From: Rhizophagus sp. LPA8_4_AMF
Lineage: Eukaryota; Glomeromycota; Glomeromycetes; Glomerales; Glomeraceae
Direction: 5' to 3'
Length of the DNA: 48,330 bases
NCBI GenBank assembly: GCA_021464525.1
Contig: JADRCO010000143.1
Location: 1 to 48,330, forward strand
Shown: positions 31,220-44,014 of the stretch, piece by piece
How positions within the stretch are numbered: position 1 is the first letter of the stretch
Layout: every line of letters starts with the position of its first letter
Notes under the pieces: model-generated
Told to the model about the DNA's origin: nothing
What the model saw: only the letters and a program-made list of their open reading frames with translations
Databases searched by the model: none
Translations under genes and position numbers: made by a program

Positions 31220-34200
31220 ATTAAATATATTTATTATAAAATATTTTTAATTTCGGGAATTCACCATTAAATCAATCCCTTTGTCATGCACGATAAATCT
31301 TTTTGTCACGATATCACGTTCACTTTTCAAAGATTTTATTCTTTTTTAAATTATGGAAAGGGAGTACATAATTTTAAATTATTCAAGGAATTTCAAAGAT
31401 TTGATTAATCTAGGCTGACACAAAATTTTTTGTTATGTAATACATGACGTGATTGTAATAAACAGACTGTCTTTAATTTAGTATAATATATTAAAGTAAT
31501 ATATTTAGTGTGAAAGCATTTTTGTGGCATTACAGTATATATTTTTATATGAGAAAGAGGAACATATTAATTTTATATAAGCATATATCATCAAATGTTC
31601 ATAATTGATTAAGTGCTAATATAGTAACGTAAATGCTATTATTTAATTGCCAATGCTTCTTTAAAAAGAAGGAAACTCCGAGAGGATGTCCATAAAACAA
31701 CAATATAAATATATGCAGTAATAAAAAAGTAAATTAAAAATTACATACAGTATACTGTACAAGTACTTTTCCCGCGAATATAGTCACCAGACACATCATA
31801 TCATCATAAACAACAACGTAAAAAAAAAAAAAAGAATCAAAATCCTCGAATAATATTTACTGAAAATTACGAAATAATTAACGTAAATAAAAAAAAAAAA
31901 AAATTTAATTATCCCAATTTTAGAGTAGAATAAACAAAGACAATCGGCTTAACCTTTTTATATTATTAATTTTGAGGCGAAGTTATTTGTTGAATCAAAA
32001 CAAAGAGTACATATCCACTACATATCAATGATTGGATTTGCGTATTTTGTACAACATTTAGGTGGCACATTTCGGTTTTTAAAGTAAACAAACTGAAACA
32101 AATTACCATAAATTGTTATGAAATGACCTAATTAGTGTAACTCAGTGTTACTCAGGTGACTCAGATGACTCTTTTTTTAATGTAATTGAAAAGGAAGGAG
32201 GATTTCAATGAAATGATCCTGTATAATAATCAATAAATAAATGATAACTTAAATTATTATGCACGTAATTAAAAATACATTCAAAACTTTTTTACGTTAT
32301 TTAACTTTATTCACATTGAATCATTTTATACTATAGTAAAAAAAAGTTCTCACCCCAAAAGAAATAATTTTTTTTCTCTTGTTGATAATTGGCTTACGAT
32401 CATTTATTTTTTTGTTTACGATTCATATGTATTACATTAGCATGATATAATAGTGCGTGATTAAAAAATAATTTAGAAATTTATAACGAAAGGTAACTAT
32501 TGTTTATATTAACCGTATGTATGTAGTATTTACCGTATATAGTATATACTGTATATAATATTTATAATATAGTATCTGGTATGTTATGTACCATATAACT
32601 AAACTACGAACTAAATTACCATTCTTTTTCATAAAAAATTTCATAAAAAAAAATATTTTTTTTTTTTTCTTTTTTTTTTTCTCCTACTCTTATGACAACC
32701 ATCAGATTATAATAATATGAGTTACAAAATTTGGAAATTCATTTCCGAAAATCGAAATTTTTCGGAAACAGAGCATGTTATATATTAAAAAAAATTTGTG
32801 TCGCCAAAAAAAAATATGATCATTCTATTAATTTGTTAATATATCATACTAATTTCTCATTAGTAATTATTACCCCGCATTTCAAATTCACCAAAAATGG
32901 ATATAGTACCATATTTTTCACACTTAGATCTGATCAAGATGATCAAGACAACTTTAGATTACTTTACTGTAAGGGGTCAAAAAACACTTAGTAAGGCGTT
33001 CTTTTTACAGGAGGTCTTGATTTCTTATTTTATTTTATTTTATTTTATTTTATATAATAAGTAAAACAATATTTACCAATATTGTGTGATAAATAAACAT
33101 GTAATCAGATGATCTTGATTATGGCTGATTTTCTTGCATAAAAAAAATTATCAATTCCATCTTTACAACGTATTGTTTTAACAATGTATTATTATTATTT
33201 GATGCGGAATTTGCCGCCAATATAATTAATAATTTATTATTATATGTCATATTTTTGCTTTAAGTGTAATGTAATTACTACCATAATAATAGCATGATAA
33301 TTAATATTAAAATAATATTAAAATTTCTTCTTCAAAATTTGATGAACGAGAAAGGCTGAGAAAGTACGAGAAAATATAAAAGTATTAAAGGGAAAGTTTT
33401 AACTTAAAAAGAGAAGGATCTTTTTCTAACGTAAACTTTACCAAACATAGGATTAAGCTCACACTTCTGTCATCGTAAATAATAAAGATTATAGTCATAC
33501 GAGATTTTTTTTTTTTTTTTTTTTTTGCGAATCTTAGAATTTTCGATCTATACATGAATGAAAATGGATTAAAAAGGAATGTATATTTAGTGGGGTGAGT
33601 GGAAAAAATCGGAAAAATTTTTTTTTTATTCACATTTTCTCACACCATTAAATTTGATTCGTGATTATTATTAAGTTTGAAAAAAAAAAAAAAAATATTT
33701 TTAACCGAAAAAAATTTTTTTTTATAAAAAAAAATATTTTTTATTTACATGGAATCTAACCAGTATTCATCAAAATTATTTATTTATTTATTTATTTATT
33801 TTTTTTTTTTTTTGCACTAAAAAGAAAAAAAAAAAAATTTTTTTTTTTTTTTTTTTGAAATAAAAAAAAAAAAAAAAAGATTTTTTTTTTTTTTTGTACA
33901 ACGATAAATAAAATGTATTAGCTTGATCGAATGAATGAGTTATCTAGAGTGTAATGATCTTTATACGGACCCTGATTGGATAAAAGGATCAGATAAGATT
34001 CACAAAGGAAAAAATTGAAGTAATTGATTGTGGGAAAAAGTACAATGTTTACTTAAAATCTGAAATATTTTAAATATTTTTGTAACTATGGCGTGAGAAA
34101 AATAAAATTGGTTAATTATTGTAAATCAACGAGCATTCATAAAAATTTAAGCCGCAAAATAATTATTAAAAAAGAAATTTTTTCTATTTTAAGGAAAAAG

Positions 34201-34945
34201 AACCAATTTAGTGAAGTATGAAAAGGGTGTGAGAAAATTTGAGATTTTAGATTCTTACAAAAAAATGTCATCATTATAAACAAAGGGAGGTAATAAAAAA
34301 TCAAAAATGTGTCATTTATTTATTTATTTTTTTTTTCCCCAAATTTCTTGGATAACATTTTTATTTTCGCTTGTTTATTATTTTTAAATTTTTTTTTTAA
34401 TTATTAAAAATTAAAACAATACTAAAGAAATCTTTCGGCATAAATGAAAAATAGTCATTATGAATGAAGCCTCACTTTTTTAGTATTTAATTAACTGTTG
34501 TCTCACTTTACCCGGGTTTTTAGTTATTTGGAAATATAATAATAATAATAATAATAATTACAACAACAACATATTTGATATATACAAATATATATTTATT
34601 ATATATTTATTATAACGTACATATATATTATATATACTGGATTTTCTTTGTTACCCCATAAATAAATATTACTCAAAATGTTTGGATCGCCTTTTTACGT
34701 AAATGACCGTATTTTATACTTTCAAATAACCTCCCTAATGCAATTAAAATCTCGTGAAAAAAAAAATCTGATAATTTTTAAATTGGGTATTTTGTATTTA
34801 TATAATTATATAGAATAGTTTAAATAGTTAAATATATATTATATATATATTATATATATGTACATTAATAAATCCGCAGTAATTAAAATAATAGTCAGGT
34901 AAAATGTATTGTTATTATTTAATATAATGTAAATTTAAATTACTA

Positions 34946-34980
<35 letters not shown>

Positions 34981-35155
34981 TTATATATAAATAAATGTCC
35001 TCCTTCTTCCCTCTACCTCACTTTTCTCGTACGGAAATAAAAAAAATATACATATTTTTTTATTAAAAAAAAAAAATAAATTCATAAAAACCTTTTTATA
35101 TAAAATCTCTATTGTAATAATCTCAACAGTAAAATAATTTTTTTAAAAAAAAAAA
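31220..35155. other. Long AT-rich, low-complexity intergenic region
   Basis: Nearly 4 kb with no supported gene. There are (TTTTA)n near 33027-33055 and extensive poly(T)/poly(A) at 33500-33900. (ATA)n lies near 34540, (TA)n near 34830, and a ~29-base A run at 34948-34976. The open frames here are short and have background composition. The last ~200 bases should hold the F-box gene promoter. Confidence 0.5.
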
Positions 35156-36607
35156 ATGTCTGGTGTAGTCTTACCTACTCCTCAACAAGTTTTTAGTTAT
35201 CAACCTCTTATTCAAAAACAGCTTGTCATCAAAAAACCAATAGTAAAAAGTATTCCTTATATTCCTCCTGAAGTTATTCGTGTCATCCTTGGTTATTTAA
35301 AAAATGACAAGAAAACTCTCGCTGCTTGCGCTTTAGTCAATCAGACTTTTAACCTTCATGTAACTCCCCTATTATACCATACTGTTTCTTTCTCATTTCC
35401 TTATACTTTTACTTTATTCGCTAAAGCTACTATCAGTGAATCTCAACGTTCTCGAATGATTAAACATTTAGATTTCTCGGGTTTCTCTACAATGGGGTTA
35501 CAAAAAAGTGATTCTGCAATTCAAAAGGTGGTCACACCTCAAATTCTCATAAACATCTTACGATCCTGCACAATGTTGGAAGCTTTCTCCGTATCTGAAA
35601 CTTTGGAATCTTCGGTCACTTTTGACGTTTTAAAAATTCTCGCATTTGAATGTAAGAACATTAAAGCTTTGGATTTTTGTGGATTATCAAGTAAACAATT
35701 CTGTTCAGCACTTGCATCCTTAGCGGAGGTTATGGGACAGGTTAAACTTATTCGACATTTTAATGAAGATGATGATGATGAAACAAGAATTTCATTTCGA
35801 AAAATTAAAAACGCTGTACTACCACACCTTCAACGTCTTTCTCTTCATAAGTGTCCAATCATTCCCGAATATTCAACCATCCTCACTTTACTTGCACATT
35901 CACCAAATCTTACACACCTTGATTTAGGTGGTTGTTCTATCAGCGATTCAACTCTTGATTTTCTTGCAACTGAAACTAATGTTAAGAAAACATTAAAACA
36001 TTTATCACTTGCAAGATGTAAAAATATTTCTTCAGAAGCTATTGCAAATTTTGTAGCTGAATGTGAACAACTAGAAGTTCTTAATGTTTATGATACAATT
36101 ATTAGTGAATATGATCTTTTCACAATATTAAATTCCCCTTCAGCCAAAATATTCAAAAATTTAGATATTGGATCATCTTACATAACACCACGTGTTTTAT
36201 ACGCAATACAAGAAAATTGTACCTCATCTTTACAACATCTTGGGATAGCACATGCAAATAATTTATCAATCTCTCACCTTAATGAATTCTTAAAAGCGAT
36301 GCCAAGTCTTCAATATATTGATCTTACAGGTGTACCGTGTCTAACAGTATTAGAGACAAATAATCTTTTCAATGATCTACAAAATGACCATTCACTTCAA
36401 GTTATTGAAATGAGTGAAACTTTACTAAAGAAACTTGGACCTATCAACGGATGGAAGATCAATGAAACTTATAGTAGAAGATGGTATTACTTCAAGAAAA
36501 CACTTGGAATTAAACCAGAAAGATTTCACCCAAGAAAGTTAGATGTGGCTGAATCCGGGCCAGAAAGAATGAGCAAGATCTTCCAATATTACAGTTTTGA
36601 TGTGTGA
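35156..36607 (+). CDS. F-box/leucine-rich-repeat protein
   Basis: A single intact 483-residue frame. The F-box-like motif is at residues ~38-75 (IPPEVIRVILGYLKN, CALVNQTFNLHVTPLLYHTV). LRR-type repeats follow from about 100 to 420 (MIKHLDFSG, NIKALDFCGLS, LQRLSLHKC, NLTHLDLGGCSIS, LKHLSLARCKNIS, LEVLNVYDTIIS, FKNLDIGSSYIT). The C-terminal segment (GWKINETYSRRWYYFKKTLG, then PRKLDVAESGPERMS) is not LRR and looks conserved and folded. F-box proteins link substrates, here probably through the LRR face, to SCF ubiquitin ligases, acting in cytoplasm or nucleus. The substrate is unknown. The start ATG directly follows a run of A bases. No intron is visible. An AATAAA-like signal lies at ~36637. Confidence 0.93.
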   Translation: MSGVVLPTPQQVFSYQPLIQKQLVIKKPIVKSIPYIPPEVIRVILGYLKNDKKTLAACALVNQTFNLHVTPLLYHTVSFSFPYTFTLFAKATISESQRSRMIKHLDFSGFSTMGLQKSDSAIQKVVTPQILINILRSCTMLEAFSVSETLESSVTFDVLKILAFECKNIKALDFCGLSSKQFCSALASLAEVMGQVKLIRHFNEDDDDETRISFRKIKNAVLPHLQRLSLHKCPIIPEYSTILTLLAHSPNLTHLDLGGCSISDSTLDFLATETNVKKTLKHLSLARCKNISSEAIANFVAECEQLEVLNVYDTIISEYDLFTILNSPSAKIFKNLDIGSSYITPRVLYAIQENCTSSLQHLGIAHANNLSISHLNEFLKAMPSLQYIDLTGVPCLTVLETNNLFNDLQNDHSLQVIEMSETLLKKLGPINGWKINETYSRRWYYFKKTLGIKPERFHPRKLDVAESGPERMSKIFQYYSFDV

Positions 36608-38038
36608 TATTTTTTTTTTTTGTGGTACAAAAAAAAATAAAGAACGAACATTAAAACATTTTATATAAAAACTTTGAAAAATTTTTTAATTTTTAGAACT
36701 TCAATTTTTCTAAAAAAAAAAAAATCAACAAACATTTTTAAATTACCTTAATTAAATCCGTAATTAATAATTAATATTTATAATTAATAATTAGTTCCTT
36801 TTTAGCATGTATATAAATTTTCAACAAAATGTAGTTAATAATTTAGCGAAACACACTTTAAATAAATAAAAATAATATATAATATATTTATAATTTTTGT
36901 TAATAAAAATTTTTTTAAACTAATAATTAATATAATAAATAAATAAATAAATATATATATATATATATTTTTTAGACTTTTTTTTTAAAAAAAAAAAATC
37001 TTCCCTCACCTAGAATGGGTCAAAAAAAATTTTTTTTTTTTTCTTCATAAAAACTTGTACGCTAAGAGCATATTTGCCAAAATAATAAAGTTGCGTGTAA
37101 CAAAAAAAACGACATTTTTAGGTTTATTCCATAATATTTTAGGAAGTTTTTTTCTAACTTGGTAAAAAATGATTTTTGTAAGTTACTTTTTTTATAATAA
37201 TATGAAATAAGGTTCATGTGAAAAAAAATAATAATAATAAAATGCTTATAAAGTAAATTAATTAATTTAACTAATTTAGGAAGGTAATTTCTACTTAAAA
37301 CACTGTGTAACGACCCAATAAAAAAGCGAATCAGATCCGCATAAACTGAGAGTTTGGGAGTGGCTTTTTTTTTTTCAACCTATCTTATTATAATATGAAA
37401 TGATGCTTGTTGGCGTCAATGTTTCATTAGTTATTTAAGAAAATTTTTCTCTCGGATATAAGCACGCGAAAAGCATGCAAAACTGATAATCCAATCAATT
37501 AATAAAAGTGTAAATATTTTTAAAAAAAGGGTTTTTTTTCGTATTAATTATTTTATTTTGTTTATCATTTCTAATATGTTAATTAATTGCCTATAAAAGT
37601 CTCGTTTTCAAAATGGGGGGGCTAAAAAAATAAAACAAAATAAAATAAGCGAAAAAAAAAGACGTACATACTCCTTTTTTAGAAAATCTAAAAAAGAAAA
37701 TCTCTCACATCATATCATGTGATTTATTTGTTTTGTCGATGAGATGATGTACACTTATGTACTGTATCGCCACAATAAAATAATTTTATTTTTTTTTAAA
37801 AAAAAAAAAAAAATATCTTGTTCGAGTAAAAAGAAAGAAAATGGCAAAATAAGAGAACAAAGAAAAAAAAAAATTTTTTTATTTTTTTTATTCTCTTTTT
37901 TTCTTCAACGTTATTTTTGAGAAAAAAAAAATTTTTTTTTTTGTTTCCGATAATCTTATATCATATTTTAGAATCTTCGATCTTTAAAATTTGATCTTTC
38001 CAATAATGGGTGGATATTCAATCACATGCCATATATAT
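36608..38038. other. AT-rich intergenic region downstream of F-box gene
   Basis: Poly(A)/poly(T) tracts, (AAAT)n and (TA)n near 36935-36970. Nothing coding was supported. Confidence 0.45.
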
Positions 38039-38200
38039 AATATTTTGGCTATATAAATATATGTAATATTCTAGAATATAATATATGTAATATTCTAGAA
38101 TATAATATATGTAATATTCTATCTAGAATATAATGTCTACAATATTCTAGAATATAACATATGTAGTATTTTGGCATATAATATAATGTATGTAATATTC
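38039..38200. repeat. Minisatellite, ~24-bp units (ATATGTAATATTCTAGAATA)
   Basis: Five to six units carrying TGTAATATTCTAGAATATAA recur in tandem. The first three are nearly identical and the later ones diverge. Each unit holds the self-complementary TATTCTAGAATA, so the array can form cruciforms. Confidence 0.85.
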
Positions 38201-40485
38201 TGGCTCGCATTACATAAGATTATTATATGATCATCAACATTGTCAGGTCATTCAGAGGTATTACTTGCCAATTAAGACAGACTATCGTACAGTAGGTACC
38301 CTTTTATAATTTTGTGAGAACATATTATAGAGATCTTATTGTGATTTCTTATTATGATAATGATAAATTTGTAATTTACAATAATAAAGTTCTTTGAACA
38401 CTTGCTGAAAATCTTTATTCAATAAAGTTTTTTTTTTATTTCGCGTAACAATTCATGTTTCTTTTATATTGTTTCTATTTATGCTGGTTAAAAATTCGTC
38501 ATATACAAAAAAACTTTACCAAATAAATTAAAAAACAATTATTTAATACAGCTTAAAGTTAAAATATTAACGCTAATTTGTTCTAGCCAATATTATTTAA
38601 TCTAGACTATTCCAATATAAGTAATAAATCACACTGAATCGGTCACAAAGTTTAAAAGATAAATAAAGTTTCAACGATAGAATTTAATATTATACCATAA
38701 AATAATTTACAATCTAAACCGAATAGAAAGAGAAAAAATAAGAAGCGAATAAAGTCATTCAATTCGACAATAATATTATTGACATAATGATATACATGTA
38801 TAACAAATGTTTATAATATGCATTTGAATCGAACGATAGCATTCGTCTAATTAAATCGCTCATTGGTTCTTACAACAATAAATTACAAATCAAGTAGATA
38901 AGACCTTCTAATTCCAGGAAAGGAAAATTCATTCTTTATGATATATACATGTTTATATTATATATACAATTCGCTCAACGATAATAAATTTATTATTTTT
39001 TTTTTTTTTTGAATTTGACCATATTTGTATATACATTGATAAATAAAATATCATCAATAATGGGTATATTGAATAACTTTAAAATATGTAAAAATGTGGG
39101 GATCCTTGTGACCTAATTTTGGTTCATTGAAAATATGAACTTACACTTTCTATATATGGTATATAATTTTTACGGAGTTTATATATATTAATTCATATTT
39201 ACATATTTATTGTATATAATAGAATAAAACGGCGCAATGTTTTGTCATATACTAATTATCGTATCATGCATATAAATAAATGTTCAATATGAACCTATAT
39301 GGTTAAATGATAATTAAAATAAAGTAGTTTAATAAACTGAGAATTATAATGTACAGTATAATGTAAATAAATCATTGTTTATTATTGTTGTTCAAAAAGG
39401 AATTTTAACATTAATATAATCATACTTTATTAACGATTGTAATAATAATCATCGTATTTTATATAATAAATTGATTTTTATAATTACAACCTTATTATTA
39501 TTGTTGTCAATTTCATAACGAAATAGAAATTTATTAATATAATCATGATTTTGATAATATTAAAATTGATTTTATGATTATAAAATTACAACTTTATTAT
39601 TATTATTATTATTGTTTATAAAGGAATGTAAGTTTATTAATACTAGTGACGGGAACCGTTAAAGGGTCCAAAGCGGGTTTCACGGTTCTAATGGTTTAAT
39701 TTAATTTATTTATTTTAAGTGTTACATTCCTAGTATAATTAATTAAAATAAATTTTTATAAATCGATCACAATTAATTTGTAATTTTTCTTGCTCATGAT
39801 TCTTTACAAATGAAATAAGTAACATAATAAGTGAATTAATTAAAAAATAAAAAATACATAAATAAATAAATTACTGAGCTTAATTCAAAGAATCATAGAA
39901 GTTAATCACCTCTCCTCTCTTGTAACCTTTTATACTTTTTGATACGTTTAAGTCTCTCAAACGAAAATGATCTAAATAAAATATTTTGAGAGAACAGACC
40001 CGTGAAATTGCCACAAATGTGAGACCGGCAGCCCAAACTCTACAACACAGCCTATTTTAATGTTAGCTCCTATGTATTTACTAAACTCAATTAATTAATA
40101 GCTCAATCAATTAAAAATAGTTTAATTTAAAGTCTAAATTAGATACGCGAAACATAAATTAGTCTTTTCCTAAATCGCATTCCTATCCATACCCTAAATG
40201 GTGCATTGGAGGAAAGTATTGCAAAGCTTTCCTAAATATACCTTAAGCTGGTTCTGCAAGAAAATTTCATGCTTAACATAAACAACATTCTGGACTTGCA
40301 ATGAAGTCTGCTATATATGCAGGTCATTGATCACATGTCCGGACGGACGAACATTGTAAATCAATCATATTCTATTAATCATATTTTGATTAAAACTTGA
40401 TTTTATGATTATTAAATTACAACTAAAAATAAGCACATAATTTATCTTGCATTGTATGCATCCAGATGAAATATATTAAAGAAAA
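38201..40485. other. AT-rich intergenic region
   Basis: No gene was supported. Three loosely repeated TTATTATTATTGTT-type stretches occur near 39380-39610. A slightly richer stretch near 39645-39700 (GGGAACCGTTAAAGGGTCC) and another near 40000-40060 have no recognised identity. Confidence 0.4.
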
Positions 40486-40487
40486 TA

Positions 40488-40626
40488 CAGTCGGTCCTCT
40501 ATGTACCGATAAAGCTATTTTGAGGAAAAAGTATCAGTACATCAAATTATCGGTATATTATGAAAATTTTATGTACCGATATTATTATATTTTGTTGATC
40601 AATATCGGTATAAAAAAATTTTACTG
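40488..40626. repeat. Pogo-like MITE with TA target duplication
   Basis: It starts CAGTCGGTCCTCTATGTACC after TA (40486-40487) and ends TTTTACTG before TA (40627-40628). GTACCGATA and its complement TATCGGTA recur four or more times inside. At 139 bp it looks like an internally deleted derivative of a pogo-type element distinct from those at 5221 and 7257. Confidence 0.65.
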
Positions 40627-42121
40627 TAATCGTTATATAATAAAATATCTCAATTAAACGAAAATAAATTAATGGTATAACAAATAAATTTTATACATTT
40701 ATTATTATATTATGATATTAGGATATTATCATAAATAATAATATATGAATAAAACTATCTAATGTAGTTTGCTTTGCATTATTAATATGTGATGTTAATA
40801 CTTGGCGTCTTAATTTCTTCAAAATATTTAGGGCACTAACAATACTCCAATACTTAAAAGTTTTATTACTTTTTATCAAGGACTTAATATGAAAATAAAA
40901 TGAACTCGCTATGCTTTTATTTTCTATTGGCTTAAAATAAAGAAATAGTGTATGTTAATCAAAAATAATATTTAATATAATTCGACAGATAATAAATAAT
41001 CATTCAGAATTAAATAAGTCCTATCCAGTAAATAAATAATATTTATCATTATAGCGAAATCCAATTATTTAATTGCTTCAAAGAGAGATATATATTTTCA
41101 TGACATAAACTTGAAGGCACATTTGTTGGGCTTTTTTTCAATAAAAATATTATTACGATAAAATATAGTATACAATAAAACAATAAAAAAATATTACAAT
41201 GTTTTTTAATTACATGAAAATTTATAAAAAATTAGGAATTCTAAAACTATACTGAAACTCGTATAAAAACATTAATATTTATTATGCTAAACTATGGATA
41301 AATTATTATAGAGGGTTTAGCGGCAGCATCATATAAGGGTTCCTTTCAGCATTAGCAACATTACCGTTACTTAACACATTTTAAGTTAGTAAGATTAATG
41401 TACTCGGAATTGGTATAAATAATAGGTTTTAAAAAACCTACCTACATGCATCTGCCATGGTAACAGAATAGAAAACGAGGGTTTTCGCAGACACAACAGT
41501 AATAAAGGTAATTAAGAGAGTGAATAGCAAAACAGTGAATTTCATTTTGATTTTTATGTCGATTTTATTTCTTTGTAAGAAAATTTTTTCTGTCAAAATT
41601 TGTGTGTATTTATACACATATAAAACATATAAAACCAGTATAAAGGGCTTAAAGTTTAGGCTACAAGCCTTTTATCTATCAAATTTAATTTTAATGATTT
41701 AAAAATGTACAACTGTGGCAACTATTGTGGCACAATTCTTTTACTAACGTTCTAGACCACCTCCTTCTACTCACATTCATAAACTTGACAATATAATACA
41801 ATAAACTTTATTTAATGTTAAAGCATGAAAAAAAAAATACATTTTAGAAAATAATAAAATTGTATAAACTTCATCATAACTGCTATTTATCACAAACTGT
41901 GTGGAAAACTGAAAAGCTGTGCTGAAATTTCGATTATTTATAATTAAGCCACAAAGCTAAACTATGGGACATAAGAATAATCAATTTTTATATGCGTAAG
42001 GTCACGCAAAACTAATATTTTCGGTTCACGTAACATTATAAAAATTTTATATATATCATGTGACCGCCTAGTTTATTAATCTGATAACAGTATTTGAGTT
42101 TTTTTTTTTTCATCTAATTTC
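40627..42121. other. AT-rich intergenic region
   Basis: No gene was supported. The short open frame near 41520-41702 has background composition and no domain. Confidence 0.4.
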
Positions 42122-42562
42122 TGGGGTGTAAAATTTATTGTTTTGAAAACATTAGTATTAGCTGGAGCTAAAATAGTTGAATTTAACAAGGATTTGATCT
42201 TTCATAGTGGCTATGTCACAAGTAAGCCACTTTTATTAAGCCAGAATAGATCAATAGATCCCTAGATTATACGCCACGTTTTTAGTGATGAAAAGTTATC
42301 AACTTAGGTCGATAAAGCAAGAAACCGAAAGTATTCTCTATCAAGATCAGTAAAAGGCTTAATTGAGAGTTTTATAACGATTTGGAATAATAATTTTTAT
42401 CAAAAAAGATCAGATCTAATTAATGAAACCACTTTTACTCATGATATTCTTGTTAACACCAATCATAATTTTTTTTTATCAGAGGTACGGAAAAAAAAAT
42501 TTCCAAACCTTTCTAATGTTAGCCTTGCACAACAATACCAATATACCATGTTGGAAAGTTAA
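42122..42562 (+). pseudogene. Unassigned coding remnant, one frame with two internal stops
   Basis: One plus-strand frame of 147 codons has only two internal stops, both TAG (at about 42260 and 42308), where roughly a dozen would be expected by chance at this composition. It reads LVLAGAKIVEFNKDLIFHSG, then KARNRKYSLSRSVKGLIESF and NETTFTHDILVNTNHNFFLS, to a terminal stop at 42560-42562. The start is not defined, as a T run precedes it. The sequence is mixed and soluble in character. No family was recognised. Confidence 0.5.
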
Positions 42563-42704
42563 CAATAACTGACATTTTGAAAGAAAAAGAGCGTACAGAA
42601 GTATTAAAATTTCGTAATATCATCAAAATAGTCGCATGTCAATATTTTATTGGTTAATTTTATATACCGAACAGTTCAGTATAAAAATATAAGTATTATA
42701 TAGC

Positions 42705-42748
42705 GAACTCATCCTATACGGAAGGTTCGTTATATCCAGAGTTGACTG
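42705..42748. repeat. Solo pogo/Tigger-type terminal repeat
   Basis: In reverse it reads TA-CAGTCAACTCTGGATATA, then ACGAACC, a typical pogo/Tigger terminus beside TA (42749-42750). TATACCGAACAGTTCAGTATA just inside is a subterminal repeat. A weak helix-turn-helix-like reading lies inward (LTITDILKEKERTEV, ~42555-42605). The opposite end was not found. Confidence 0.5.
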
Positions 42749-42750
42749 TA

Positions 42751-43711
42751 CTGAACATGACATAATTCTATGTAGCTAATCCGTGAAGACATGTTACACG
42801 TTACACAATTCAAAAAATAGAGCTTTTCTTTCATTTTTATTAATAAAAAAAAAAGGCCGCGATGCAAGCGTTCAAGTATATCAAATATAATGATTGGTTT
42901 AAATAATATGACTCACTATTAAAGCGGTCGCGACTTATAGTTATCGCCAACCAAATACTATCATAGTTTATCATTAATATAACCTACTTTTTTGTAACTC
43001 TCACAATGCGATATTTTACTTCAAATAAAATAATTAAAAAAGTGAGATTATATTCTTCTAGAGAACTGAAATCCAGGCAAATTTATTTAATTCAAAATCT
43101 CCTTATTAAATAATTACAAATTTTAATTTTTAACGAGAGGTTAATAAAAGAACATTTATGATATTATTAACAAAAAAAAAAAGCAAGATCCTTCAACATT
43201 AAATCTGGGAAAATTTTATTATATTTAATACTGATTATACCTTTATTTTCTTACTTTCTCATCACTTTAATTAATTTCTAAAAAATTCTTGGTACATTAA
43301 GTAGATTTATCATTAAAAAATAATATCTAATTTGTCTCTATCTCATAAAAAGTCATACTCTTAATAACACTTTACAATTCAAAATCAATGATTTCTGAAC
43401 TTTCGGATTTTGAATTTGAGTAAAACTTTAATTCAATCCCTATAAAAAATTTTATCTGTTATTTCTATCAAAGCTCCTTAATAATGAGCTTTCACGGATC
43501 CATTTACGGAAAATGTAAATAATCCGATAAATTCCGTGATATAAGATTATTAATTGCGCGTAACATTAAAATAAATTATCAATATTAATAGTGTGTATGA
43601 TTTTTCATTATTATGCTTGGTGGTTATTTACACATCGTTAAAATACAGTAAAGATTATTTATTTAATAAAAGATCAATAACTTAAAATTTATAACGCTAA
43701 ATTATAAAGCG
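42751..43711. other. AT-rich intergenic region
   Basis: No supported feature was seen. Homology to the membrane-protein family begins only at about 43742. Confidence 0.4.
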
Positions 43712-44014
43712 ATGAAAAAAAACTTAATAGAATATTTTTTTCTTTGGACATTGGCTGTACTAGGTGTAGCACTAGGATGGGCACCTGCTGCACATACTGC
43801 TACTTGTATGAGAACGCGTGGTTGGAGATTTATTTCTTCATTGACAGTAACTATTATCGCACTGATTTTACCTTTCATAATGTTTGCTGTAGTCGCTATA
43901 TATGCGTCCAGTATGGATATACATATTTATAACATGTTCATATCATTAGCAATAGTTAGCGTCAATATAGCAATATTTGTATTATGGGACTTGTGTGTAA
44001 AGTGTATGCGATAA
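43712..44014 (+). pseudogene. Truncated copy of the Cys-rich membrane protein (C-terminal third)
   Basis: A 100-codon open frame. From about 43742 it matches the C-terminal membrane part of the minus-strand gene at 46558-47769 (LWTLAVLGVALGWAP, HTATCMRTRGW, FISSLTVTIIA, ending LWDLCVKCMR). The first ten codons are unrelated, so the ATG is probably fortuitous. It has three hydrophobic segments. The Cys-rich ectodomain and first membrane segments are absent. It lies ~2.5 kb from the full gene in opposite orientation. The homologous part carries no stop, so it is either recent or still expressed as a short protein. Divergence in the last ~40 residues argues against a very recent copy. Confidence 0.75.

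Noticed and set aside
33385-33633. Minus-strand open frame of 82 codons
   Set aside because: Contains a poly-Lys run from a homopolymer and background composition, with no domain.
39640-39700. Possible tRNA-like or SINE head (GGGAACCGTTAAAGGGTCC)
   Set aside because: No A/B boxes with proper spacing and no repeat partner in the window.
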